DNA from: Bacillota bacterium
GTDB lineage: Bacteria; Bacillota; Clostridia; Christensenellales; Aristaeellaceae
NCBI GenBank assembly: GCA_023411375.1
Contig: JAEYOW010000033.1
Location: 77,099 to 141,098 of the forward strand
Direction of reading: 5' to 3'
DNA: 64,000 bases
The notes below the pieces were generated by a model. The model was not told the DNA's origin, made no database searches, and was given only the letters and a program-made list of their open reading frames with translations. This document shows positions 1 through 7,110 of the stretch, piece after piece. The position numbers and the translations under genes are program-made. Each line of letters opens with the position of its first letter. The first letter of the stretch is position 1.

Positions 1-1565
1 AAATGCTGGTGGCGGAGGATGAAACGCAGATGACCTGCGACCTCGTGACCATGTACGGCGAAACCTTCCGGCTTTCCTTCATGACGTCGGATTTTGCGTC
101 GGCGCAGAAATTCAAGGCGGTGCTGAACAAGCGCACGATCTCCCTTTGCTACATGGGCAGCGACGGCGATCTGGAGGTGCTGAAATCCTATCTGGCCGGG
201 CTGGCGTGGCAGGTGAAGCACGGCGTGAAGGCGCTGGGGCTGTATGAGCACGAAGGCAGTTGGGCCTATGTGGACAAGGAGCGCGCCTTTGCTGCAGGCG
301 GCGAGGACGTGCCGGACATGGTGCAGCTGGAGAAATATACGTCCATTGAAACGGAGCTTCCGCGGCACAAAGCCATTTCGGCGGAAAAGCTGACCGAGCT
401 TGGCCCGCTGCTGCTTGGCTACAACGAGCCTGCGAAAACGGTGACGGTGCTGGCATGGTGCACGGGATGCTTCGTCAAGGAAATGCTGCGCTCCGTCGGG
501 ATCAAATATCCGCATCTGTTCCTGATCGGCGAGGCAGGCAGCGGCAAGTCCACCACGCTGGAGCGGGTGATCCTGCCCTTGTTTGGTCGGAGCAAGGTTG
601 TGGCCGCGCCGCAGATCACGGGCTTCACGCTCATGAAGGACGCATCCTCCAGCAATCTGTTCCCGCAGGCGTTGGACGAATTCAAGCCCTCGAAGATCGA
701 CAAAACCCGGCTCGCCGCCCTGTACAATCATTTTCGCGACAGCTATGACGGGCATGAGGGCGTGCGCGGACGGGCCGACCAGACGCAGGTATCCTATACG
801 CTGCTGGCTCCGCTGGTGGTGGCTGGTGAGGAATCTCCGGATGAGTCCGCCATTCGTGAGCGCGGCATGGAGCTGCTTTTCAGCAAGCGCGACCTGAAAG
901 ACCAGACGGCAAGAGCGGCCTTCGCCAAGCTCAGCGGCAATCGGGATGATCTAATGGCGCTGGGCCGTGCCATGCTGGATACTGCGCTGACACTGCAAAC
1001 GGCGGCTGTGAAGCAATGGTTCGACGAGTCCGTCGCTATGTTCAGCGGCAATCTGCCCTCCCGCGTGGTGAATAACCTCAGCGGGTGCATGGCTGGGCTG
1101 CGATTGCTGGAGGCCGCGTGCAACCGGCTGGGTTTGGCTTGGAGCCAGGTATTCTCCATTTCGCTGGATGGCTGCGCGAAATACATGGAATACGCAGCGC
1201 GGGAATACCTGCTGGACGGCGGCAACAGCAACAAGAGCATTGTGGAAACGACGCTGGAGGTCATCGACCGCATGGGCCTGACTGCGGACGAATGCCGGAT
1301 GCTGGAGGACGGCAACGTGGCGATTTGGTTCAAGGGCATCTATGACCGGTACACGCAGTATCGCCGCGACCATGCGATTCTGGGCGAATGCCTGCCGTAT
1401 GGGCAGTTTATGAAGCAGCTGCGGAAAAGCGACCTTTTCATTGAGGGCAAGGTAATTCAGATCGGCGAGGACGTGAAGCGCGGGACGATTCTCAACTATC
1501 CGCTGCTTCGCCAGCGCTGCGACGTGGACGGCTTTCTGCACACGCATGTGGAACCACTGCGCTGA
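1..1565 (+). CDS. Phage P-loop ATPase / primase-helicase-like protein (DUF927-like), 5' end outside window
   Basis: The protein reads from the left edge for at least 520 residues; a start at base 3 is only the first ATG inside the window, so the true N-terminus is probably missing. A clear Walker A motif, GEAGSGKST, lies at residues 176-184, followed by a segment describing an ATPase core (ALDEFKPSKID near 224). Proteins of this kind sit in phage replication modules beside VRR-NUC nucleases and probably act as a helicase or translocase on DNA during replication. The next gene starts 160 bases downstream. The ATPase call is firm; the DUF927-type label is from memory of the family's appearance and position, not from a search. 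Confidence 0.6.
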   Translation, partial: MLVAEDETQMTCDLVTMYGETFRLSFMTSDFASAQKFKAVLNKRTISLCYMGSDGDLEVLKSYLAGLAWQVKHGVKALGLYEHEGSWAYVDKERAFAAGGEDVPDMVQLEKYTSIETELPRHKAISAEKLTELGPLLLGYNEPAKTVTVLAWCTGCFVKEMLRSVGIKYPHLFLIGEAGSGKSTTLERVILPLFGRSKVVAAPQITGFTLMKDASSSNLFPQALDEFKPSKIDKTRLAALYNHFRDSYDGHEGVRGRADQTQVSYTLLAPLVVAGEESPDESAIRERGMELLFSKRDLKDQTARAAFAKLSGNRDDLMALGRAMLDTALTLQTAAVKQWFDESVAMFSGNLPSRVVNNLSGCMAGLRLLEAACNRLGLAWSQVFSISLDGCAKYMEYAAREYLLDGGNSNKSIVETTLEVIDRMGLTADECRMLEDGNVAIWFKGIYDRYTQYRRDHAILGECLPYGQFMKQLRKSDLFIEGKVIQIGEDVKRGTILNYPLLRQRCDVDGFLHTHVEPLR

Positions 1566-1637
1566 TCGGCGTTTACAATTTCGACTGATTTACAGTTTTT
1601 ACACAGGATTTAGAGGTACGTGAGAAACAATTTTTCT

Positions 1638-1665
1638 TACACATGTGCGTATGTGCGCGCGCGTA
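1638..1665. repeat. Alternating purine-pyrimidine tract in intergenic region
   Basis: Twenty-eight consecutive bases alternate pyrimidine and purine, ending in a CG-rich run (gtgcgcgcgcgta). It lies in the 160-base gap between the ATPase gene and the VRR-NUC gene. Such tracts can adopt left-handed DNA under negative supercoiling; whether it does anything here is unknown. Confidence 0.5.
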
Positions 1666-1725
1666 GAAATACGAAACACCTCCGAAATCTTGTAAAACGC
1701 TGAAAAACGTAAACGGGAGGCGTTT

Positions 1726-2022
1726 GTGGCAGAACGAGATATTGTGGCCGCGATCCTGCGGCTGCTGAGGAAAACGCCGAACTGCTTCTGCTGGAAGGAG
1801 CACGGCGGGATGTATGGAACGGCAGGCGTTCCGGACGTCATTGCCTGCATTAACGGGAGGTTTGTGGCCTTCGAGGTCAAGACCGAAACCGGCAAGCTGA
1901 CAAAATTACAGGAAATCACGATACAGAAAATCAGGAACGCAAAAGGACAGGCCTTCAAAGTGACCTCGGCGGCAGAGGTGTCCGCCATACTGAAAGAATT
2001 GGAGGTTATGCCTTATGAATAA
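1726..2022 (+). CDS. VRR-NUC domain nuclease
   Basis: This 98-residue protein is a stand-alone VRR-NUC (PD-(D/E)XK-type) nuclease module, the short form common in phage replication regions. The likely catalytic residues are visible: Asp in GVPDVIA and the EVK signature in FVAFEVKTETGKLTKLQ, typical of the fold. It starts with GTG, justified by a GGGAGG ribosome site at 1715-1720. It overlaps the next gene by 8 bases, so the two are co-translated. The family processes branched or structured DNA, and a role in phage replication or recombination is inferred. Confidence 0.85.
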   Translation: MAERDIVAAILRLLRKTPNCFCWKEHGGMYGTAGVPDVIACINGRFVAFEVKTETGKLTKLQEITIQKIRNAKGQAFKVTSAAEVSAILKELEVMPYE

Positions 2023-2464
2023 TGTGCCGATGACGGCCAAGGAATACCTTTCGCGGGCCTACCGCATCGACCAGCGGATCAATACGAAGCTGATGCGCAT
2101 TTCAGAGCTTCGCGCGCTGGCGCAGAAATGCACGGTGGCCTATGGCGGCGAACGGGTATCGCATACCCGAAACGTCGCCTCGCTGGAGGACTCGGTCATG
2201 AAGATCATGGAGGCAGAAAAGGAGCTGGACGCGCAGATCGACCTGCTGGTGGACACGAAAAAGGAAATCGAGGGCGTGATCGAGCGGGTGCCGGACGCGG
2301 ATTGCCGCCTTCTGCTGGAAATGCGCTATCTGGCCATGAAATGCTGGATCGACGTCGCAGCGGAAATGAACGTGTGCCGGGCCTACGTTCACAGGCTCCA
2401 TGAGAAGGCGCTGGACATGGTAGAGACGATCCTGCAGGAAAGGAGCGCTGGTTCGCATGAATAA
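2015..2464 (+). CDS. DUF1492 / ArpU-RinA-type late transcriptional regulator
   Basis: The 149-residue protein begins with a charged helical region (about 1-100, coiled-coil-like) and ends with a sigma-factor-region-4-like helix-turn-helix (about 105-142: RLLLEMRYLAM, then WIDVAAEMNVCRAYVHRLHEKAL). This architecture matches the DUF1492/ArpU/RinA group of phage late-gene activators encoded just before the HNH-terminase genes. Its likely target is the promoter at 2894-2927, which carries two GTAGAC repeats one helical turn apart. It overlaps both neighbours by 8 bases. Family assignment rests on architecture and position. Confidence 0.75.
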   Translation: MNNVPMTAKEYLSRAYRIDQRINTKLMRISELRALAQKCTVAYGGERVSHTRNVASLEDSVMKIMEAEKELDAQIDLLVDTKKEIEGVIERVPDADCRLLLEMRYLAMKCWIDVAAEMNVCRAYVHRLHEKALDMVETILQERSAGSHE

Positions 2465-2897
2465 ACCGCAAACGGGAATTCGCTTCCGGAGCGAAATGCT
2501 GGGCTGCTCCCACATTCAGCGGTTGGCCGAATATGTCGCCGCCGAGTATGGATTGCCTCGGGTAGACAGGAAGCACGTGCGCCGGATGTACGCACAGGCC
2601 ACGCCCATCCCCATCACGCTGGAAAACGAAAAAGGTCAGCTATGGGTGGACAAGTATTATTTGGCCTACCGCCTGCTGGACGGCGTTACGCACTACGTCT
2701 ACCTGTCCCGGACGCATATTCGGGAGGAATACCGCAATTATCAGGCGGCGGCCACATCCCGCGATCAGCGCTTCGCCATGCCGGTGGAATACCAGCGGAT
2801 ATTTCACAAGGCCGGCTTCTCCATGTTCCTGGCCGGGCATCAGATTTGGATCGAGAAAAAATTTCTTGAGAAAATTTCTGAAAAACAGGCTTCGTAG
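2457..2897 (+). CDS. Hypothetical phage protein between late regulator and terminase module
   Basis: This is a 146-residue soluble protein that I do not recognise. It overlaps the regulator gene by 8 bases, so it is read from the same message, and it ends just before the late promoter. It is rich in aromatic and basic residues, with no signal peptide or membrane segment; a segment around YLSRTHIREEYRNY could be an amphipathic helix. It may be part of the same regulatory step, but nothing in the sequence proves that. Confidence 0.6.
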   Translation: MNKPQTGIRFRSEMLGCSHIQRLAEYVAAEYGLPRVDRKHVRRMYAQATPIPITLENEKGQLWVDKYYLAYRLLDGVTHYVYLSRTHIREEYRNYQAAATSRDQRFAMPVEYQRIFHKAGFSMFLAGHQIWIEKKFLEKISEKQAS

Positions 2898-2927
2898 ACA
2901 AAAGTAGACTCGCGGCCATGCTATAAT
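2894..2927 (+). promoter_or_regulatory. Late-gene promoter: GTAGAC direct repeats plus extended -10
   Basis: Two perfect GTAGAC repeats lie at 2894-2899 and 2904-2909, 10 bases apart. They are followed by an extended -10, TG-c-TATAAT, whose hexamer is at 2922-2927. No good -35 hexamer exists at the right spacing, so the repeats occupy the -35 region. This is the layout of an activator-dependent promoter, and it lies directly ahead of the HNH-terminase genes and behind the DUF1492 regulator gene. Confidence 0.65.
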
Positions 2928-2999
2928 AGCAGTAGTGAAAAAAGGTTCACGGAAGCGCTCACAGAGAAATCTGCGGGCGCTTTTGCTATGGAGGCGGCT

Positions 3000-3380
3000 A
3001 TGCCAAGAAAACCAAAGCATCCCTGCGGCTATCCCGGCTGCCCGGAGCTGACGGACAGGCAATACTGCCCTGCGCACCAGAAACTGGTCACGTCCCGGTA
3101 CAATCGCCACGGCCGAACGCCGGAAATGAAGAAAAGGTACAATGGCGCGTGGCCAGCGATTCGGCGCAGGTTTATTGCCGCGCATCCCCTGTGCGAAATG
3201 TGCAGGCGCGAGGGCCGGGTGACGGCGGCTGCGGAGGTACACCACATCGTTCCGCTGTCGGCGGGCGGCACCCATGACGAGAGCAATCTCATGGCGCTGT
3301 GCAAGCCCTGCCATTCCCGGATCACGGCCCGCGAGAGCGGGCGCTGGGGAGGCCCAGGGGCCTCTCAAATCTCAAAATGA
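3000..3380 (+). CDS. HNH endonuclease (terminase-associated)
   Basis: The 126-residue protein has a C-terminal HNH nuclease domain: zinc cysteines CEMC at 65-68 and CKPC at 101-104, the HHI catalytic pair at 81-82 and the downstream SNL and CHSRIT elements. A second Cys/His cluster (CGYPGC...YCPAH) lies at 9-26. In phages with HK97-type heads an HNH protein next to the terminase helps cut concatemeric DNA at cos. I chose the ATG at 3000 over that at 2988 because GGAGG at 2990-2994 is correctly spaced for it. The first late gene after the promoter. Confidence 0.85.
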   Translation: MPRKPKHPCGYPGCPELTDRQYCPAHQKLVTSRYNRHGRTPEMKKRYNGAWPAIRRRFIAAHPLCEMCRREGRVTAAAEVHHIVPLSAGGTHDESNLMALCKPCHSRITARESGRWGGPGASQISK

Positions 3381-3473
3381 CGGGCACAACATAGCGGGGC
3401 CGCCCCTTCGTAAAAACTTTCGCATAAGTTTTTTTGCAAAACAAAAAAGTTACTTCACGGGAGGTGTTTCGCC

Positions 3474-4004
3474 ATGGGCGCAAGAGGCCCCAAACCGGGA
3501 ACGGGCGGACGCCCGCGAAAACCCTTGTCCGAAAAAATACTGGACGGGAATCCCGGAAAGCGCAATATCCGCGTTCTGAAAAACTACACCGATCTGGAAG
3601 GCGCAGATATGCCCAACCCGAAGGATTATTTGCTGGATGCGCAAAAGGATGGTAAGGCGTTTCAGGCCGAAGAAATTTATCAGTCCGTGTGGAAATGGCT
3701 GAACGACAGGCATTGCGCCCAGCATGTTTCTGCCGAATTGATTGAGCATTACGCCCTTTCGGCGGCGCGACTGATTCAGTGCGAACGTGCAATTTCAACC
3801 TATGGCTTTCTGGCAAAGAATTCACAGGGAAACGCAATCACCTCGCCCTATATCACCATCGCGCAAACCTATATGAAACAAGCCAACACCCTGTGGGCCA
3901 TGATCTACAGCATTATGAAAGAAAACTGCTCCACAGATTACTCTGGCGCTACGCCGCAGGACGATGTGATGGAGCGGCTGTTGAGCACCCGACGCGGAGG
4001 CTGA
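3474..4004 (+). CDS. terS: Phage terminase small subunit (P27 family)
   Basis: The 176-residue protein has the P27-type small-terminase layout: a basic start (GARGPKPGTGGRPRKPL), then a helical region (about 55-150) in which ITSPYITIAQTYMKQAN is the characteristic late signature. It recognises the packaging site and loads the large terminase. The large subunit is not adjacent but 8 kb downstream, because the modification island and accessory genes lie between them. The ribosome site GGGAGG lies just upstream of the ATG. Confidence 0.85.
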   Translation: MGARGPKPGTGGRPRKPLSEKILDGNPGKRNIRVLKNYTDLEGADMPNPKDYLLDAQKDGKAFQAEEIYQSVWKWLNDRHCAQHVSAELIEHYALSAARLIQCERAISTYGFLAKNSQGNAITSPYITIAQTYMKQANTLWAMIYSIMKENCSTDYSGATPQDDVMERLLSTRRGG

Positions 4005-4029
4005 TTCTCTGCATTTCTCAGGAGGCTAT

Positions 4030-4617
4030 ATGAACATTCAAAACATCTCTTTAAGCGACATTCATCCGTATGCCCGGAATCCGCGCAAAAACGACGAGGC
4101 CGTCAAGAACGTGGCGGCCAGTATCCGGGAATTCGGCTTTCTGGTGCCGCTGGTCATCGACCGCGATCATGAGATCGTGGCCGGACATACCCGCTATAAG
4201 GCGGCGAAATTGCTGGGCATGAAGGAAGTGCCCTGCGTCATCGCGGACGAGCTGACCGAGGATCAGATCAAGGCGTTTCGCCTGGCCGACAACAAGGTCA
4301 GCGAGGCGGCACAGTGGGATATGGATCTGCTGCCGCTGGAATTGGCGGACATCGTCATGCCCATGGCGGATTTCGGCTTTGAAACCATCTCCGATGCGGA
4401 TTTCTCCGAGAATTTCACGCTGGACGACGGAGAAAAGAAGCCCTTCCAGCAGATTTCCATCACCGTCCACGACGAGCAGGCCAAGCTCATTCTGGCGGCG
4501 ATCAAGTACGTCTACGACCAGAAGGCCGTGACGGAAACCTTTACCAACGAAAATCACAACGGCAATGGGCTGTATGAGGTGGTGCGAGAATGGGCCGAGC
4601 TAAAGAAATTACGATGA
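4030..4617 (+). CDS. ParB N-terminal (ParB/Srx fold) domain protein of the modification island
   Basis: Residues 1-90 form a ParB N-terminal domain: IHPYARNPRKND, then the nucleotide-binding signature AGHTRYKA at 51-58 and the RLADNKVSE segment. The remaining 100 residues are a small domain (ISITVHDEQAKLILAAIKYV...) rather than a methylase, so this is a shorter relative of the ParB-methylase fusion at 7111. ParB-fold domains of this type bind CTP or ATP, and some are nucleases. The gene overlaps the first Mom-like gene by 28 bases, so it is tightly coupled to DNA modification. Its precise role is unknown. Confidence 0.8.
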   Translation: MNIQNISLSDIHPYARNPRKNDEAVKNVAASIREFGFLVPLVIDRDHEIVAGHTRYKAAKLLGMKEVPCVIADELTEDQIKAFRLADNKVSEAAQWDMDLLPLELADIVMPMADFGFETISDADFSENFTLDDGEKKPFQQISITVHDEQAKLILAAIKYVYDQKAVTETFTNENHNGNGLYEVVREWAELKKLR

Positions 4618-5351
4618 AGGTGATCCCTTCCAGCATTGCCAACCCGTTCATCAAGGCGCACCACTATTCTGGTAAGGTGGTCAACAATTCCAAGCTGCAC
4701 TTCGGCGTGTTTCTGGACGGCCAACTGCACGGCGTAATGAGCTACGGCCCTTCGCTGGATAAGAGCAAGATCATTGGGCTGGTGGAGGGTACGGGCTGGA
4801 ACGAGTTTCTGGAGCTGAACCGCATGGCCTTCGACAGCGTGCTGCCGCGCAATTCCGAGAGCCGGGCCATCTCCATGAGCATCAAGCTGCTGAAAAAGTA
4901 TGCTCCGCAGGTGAAATGGATCATTTCCTTCGCGGACGCCTGCTCCTGCGGCGACGGCACGATCTACCGGGCCAGCAATTTCGTCTTGACTGGTATCAAA
5001 GAGAACCTGAACCTTGCCGAGCTGCTGGACGGTACGCGCGTTCACAAAATGACGCTGGCCAGCAATCCCACCACGCCGCGCCGGGAGCTGGGCGGGCTGA
5101 CGTTCTTCGATGTAACCGGCGGCACCTACAATTTCAAGAAGTATCTGGACTATGTGGGCGCAAAGCCCATTCCCGGTTTCCAGCTGCGGTATATGTACTT
5201 CATCGACCCGAAATGCCGCAAACGGCTGACCGTGCCGGAAATCCCGTTTTCCAGAATTGACGAACTGGGTGCTGGAATGTACAAAGGAGAAAAGGTCATG
5301 CAGGCGGCACGCCATGCCATCCTTACACCGAAGGAGGATGCGGATGGGTAG
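4590..5351 (+). CDS. Mom-family DNA-modification protein, copy 1
   Basis: This 253-residue protein resembles the phage Mom family, GNAT-fold enzymes that modify adenine in phage DNA (Mu Mom makes an acetamido-type adenine) and so block restriction. Shared features are HHYSG at 24-28, the GLVEGTGWNEF segment at 63-73, LNRMAF, PRNSESRAI, and the signature SFADACSCGDGTIYRASNF at 113-131. The start at 4590 is supported by copy 2, which opens with the same MGRAK. Copy 2 begins 8 bases before this gene stops. The assignment is from recalled family motifs; the chemistry in this phage is untested. Confidence 0.75.
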   Translation: MGRAKEITMKVIPSSIANPFIKAHHYSGKVVNNSKLHFGVFLDGQLHGVMSYGPSLDKSKIIGLVEGTGWNEFLELNRMAFDSVLPRNSESRAISMSIKLLKKYAPQVKWIISFADACSCGDGTIYRASNFVLTGIKENLNLAELLDGTRVHKMTLASNPTTPRRELGGLTFFDVTGGTYNFKKYLDYVGAKPIPGFQLRYMYFIDPKCRKRLTVPEIPFSRIDELGAGMYKGEKVMQAARHAILTPKEDADG

Positions 5352-6081
5352 GGCTAAGGATATTATGCTCAAGGTGATCCCGGCCACCATCGCCAATCCC
5401 TTTGTGAAGGCGCACCATTATTCCGGCAGCGTAGTGGGAAATTCCAAGCTGCACTTCGGCGTGTTTCTGGACGGCCAGCTGCACGGCGTGATGAGCTATG
5501 GCCCCAGCATGAACAAGCAGCAGATGATTGGCCTTGTGGAAGGCACGGGCTGGAACGAATTCATGGAGCTGAACCGCATGGCCTTCGACAGCGTGCTCCC
5601 CCGAAATTCCGAAAGCCGGGCTATTGCCATGAGCATCCGTCTGCTGAAGAAATACGCTCCGCAGGTCAAATGGCTGATCTCCTTTGCGGACGCCTGCTCC
5701 TGCGGCGACGGCGCCATTTACCGGGCGGCGAATTTTGTGTTGACCGGCATCAAGCCCAACGAGGCACTGTGCATCCTGCCGGACGGCACGCGGCTGCACA
5801 AAATGGCGCTGTCGGCCAATCCCACCACGCCTCGAAAGGAGCTGGGCGGGCGCTGCTATTTCGACTATACCAACGGGCGCTTCGCCTGGAAGGAATTTCT
5901 GCAGGCCAGCGGCTCCCGTCTGCTGGAGGGCTGGCAGCTGCGGTATATCTACTTCATCGACCCGGAATGCCGCAAGCGGCTGACCGTGCCGGAAATCCCG
6001 TTCTCCAGAATTGACGAGATCGGCGCTGGAATGTATAAAGGCGAGAAAATCCCTCTCGCCCAGCGTCATAGGCCGGAGTGA
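5344..6081 (+). CDS. Mom-family DNA-modification protein, copy 2 (tandem paralogue)
   Basis: This 245-residue protein is a tandem duplicate of the gene before it, by eye about three quarters identical. Residues 1-135, including HHYSG, the GTGWNEF segment and SFADACSCGDGAIYRAANF, are nearly the same, as is the last block (YFIDPECRKRLTVPEIPFS). The region from about 138 to 197 is strongly diverged. I set the start at 5344 because AAGGAGG at 5331-5337 is ideally spaced and because copy 1 starts identically; a longer frame from 5257 is only overlap with copy 1. A terminator hairpin overlaps the stop codon. Confidence 0.75.
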   Translation: MGRAKDIMLKVIPATIANPFVKAHHYSGSVVGNSKLHFGVFLDGQLHGVMSYGPSMNKQQMIGLVEGTGWNEFMELNRMAFDSVLPRNSESRAIAMSIRLLKKYAPQVKWLISFADACSCGDGAIYRAANFVLTGIKPNEALCILPDGTRLHKMALSANPTTPRKELGGRCYFDYTNGRFAWKEFLQASGSRLLEGWQLRYIYFIDPECRKRLTVPEIPFSRIDEIGAGMYKGEKIPLAQRHRPE

Positions 6082-6094
6082 TCCGGCTTTTTTT
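6072..6094 (+). terminator. Intrinsic terminator after the Mom pair
   Basis: GCCGGA (6072-6077) pairs with TCCGGC (6082-6087) around a GTGA tetraloop, followed by seven T. The loop contains the stop codon of Mom copy 2. It separates the ParB-Mom-Mom block from the PP-loop gene. Confidence 0.75.
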
Positions 6095-6192
6095 CATGCG
6101 CGGATAGGCTAACAGCAAACCGCCCGCCATACCCGGCGGGAATCGGAGGGGCAGCACCATCCTCCGCGCTCCATTTTTGAAATGAGGTCATT

Positions 6193-7107
6193 ATGGAACT
6201 CTGGGAATTAAAGCAAAAACAGAGCCTGCCGCTGGAGGCCAAGATCGCCATGACGCTCCGGCGCATCCGGGAATGGTACGAATACTGGGATGGGAACGTC
6301 TACGTTTCCTTTTCTGGTGGCAAGGACAGCACGGTGCTTTTGCACCTCGTGCGCCAGTATTATCCGGACATCCCCGCTGTGTTTTCGGATACCGGGCTGG
6401 AATTTCCGGAGATACGAGAATTCGTGAAAACCGTGCCCAATGTGACGTGGCTTCGGCCCGCGCTGACCTTTAAGAAGGTCATTGAGAAGCACGGTTATCC
6501 CGTTATCAGCAAGGAGCAGGCGCAATGGATCGAACGCGCCCGACGCGGCGATCCGCAGGTCATCCGTGAAAAGCTGTACGGCATTCGCCCGGACGGCTCG
6601 CATTCGCGCTTCTGCACCTCCGCCGAATGGCGGCGGCTTTTCAATGCGCCGTTCAGGATCAGCGCGGAATGCTGCAATGAGATGAAAAAGAAGCCGCTGA
6701 AGAAGTATGCCCACGAGACGGGCCGCGTTCCCATCATCGGCACTATGGCCTCCGAAAGCAAGCTGCGGGAGAAGAACTGGCTGAAAACCGGCTGCAACAC
6801 CTTCGAGGCCAAACGGCCCGTTTCCATGCCCATGTCTTTCTGGCTGGAAAAGGACGTGTGGGAATACCTGCGGAAATATCAGGTTCCCTATTGCAAAATC
6901 TACGACATGGGCTATGAGCGCACCGGCTGCGTTTTCTGCATGTTCGGCGCGCATCTGGACGCCGAACCGACCCGCTTTCAGCGTCTGCAAAGGACGCATC
7001 CAAAGCTCTGGCGCTACTGCATGAAGGATTGGGAGGCAGGCGGACTGGGAATGCGCCCGGTGCTGGAGTACATCGGCATTCCGTATGAAAATTATCAGAG
7101 GGAGTAA
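6193..7107 (+). CDS. PP-loop ATPase, phosphoadenosine-phosphosulfate-reductase-like (DndC-related fold)
   Basis: The 304-residue protein carries the adenylating PP-loop SGGKDST at 41-47. It also has the downstream elements FSDTGLEFPEIREF and IIGTMASESKLR (181-192). Cysteines C160-C161 (ECCNEMKKKP) together with C246 and C249 (GCVFC) could hold an iron-sulfur cluster, as in PAPS reductases and the DNA-sulfuration enzyme DndC. The family activates a substrate with ATP and often transfers sulfur. Placement between the Mom pair and a ParB-methylase points to DNA or nucleotide modification rather than sulfate assimilation. No DndA, B, D or E neighbour is visible. Confidence 0.8.
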   Translation: MELWELKQKQSLPLEAKIAMTLRRIREWYEYWDGNVYVSFSGGKDSTVLLHLVRQYYPDIPAVFSDTGLEFPEIREFVKTVPNVTWLRPALTFKKVIEKHGYPVISKEQAQWIERARRGDPQVIREKLYGIRPDGSHSRFCTSAEWRRLFNAPFRISAECCNEMKKKPLKKYAHETGRVPIIGTMASESKLREKNWLKTGCNTFEAKRPVSMPMSFWLEKDVWEYLRKYQVPYCKIYDMGYERTGCVFCMFGAHLDAEPTRFQRLQRTHPKLWRYCMKDWEAGGLGMRPVLEYIGIPYENYQRE

Positions 7108-7110
7108 CAC

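Noticed and set aside
4030..4617. Idea that the short ParB gene is a truncated ParB-methylase pseudogene
   Set aside because: It has its own C-terminal domain (ISITVHDEQAKL), a normal stop and coupled translation with the Mom gene, so it looks intact.
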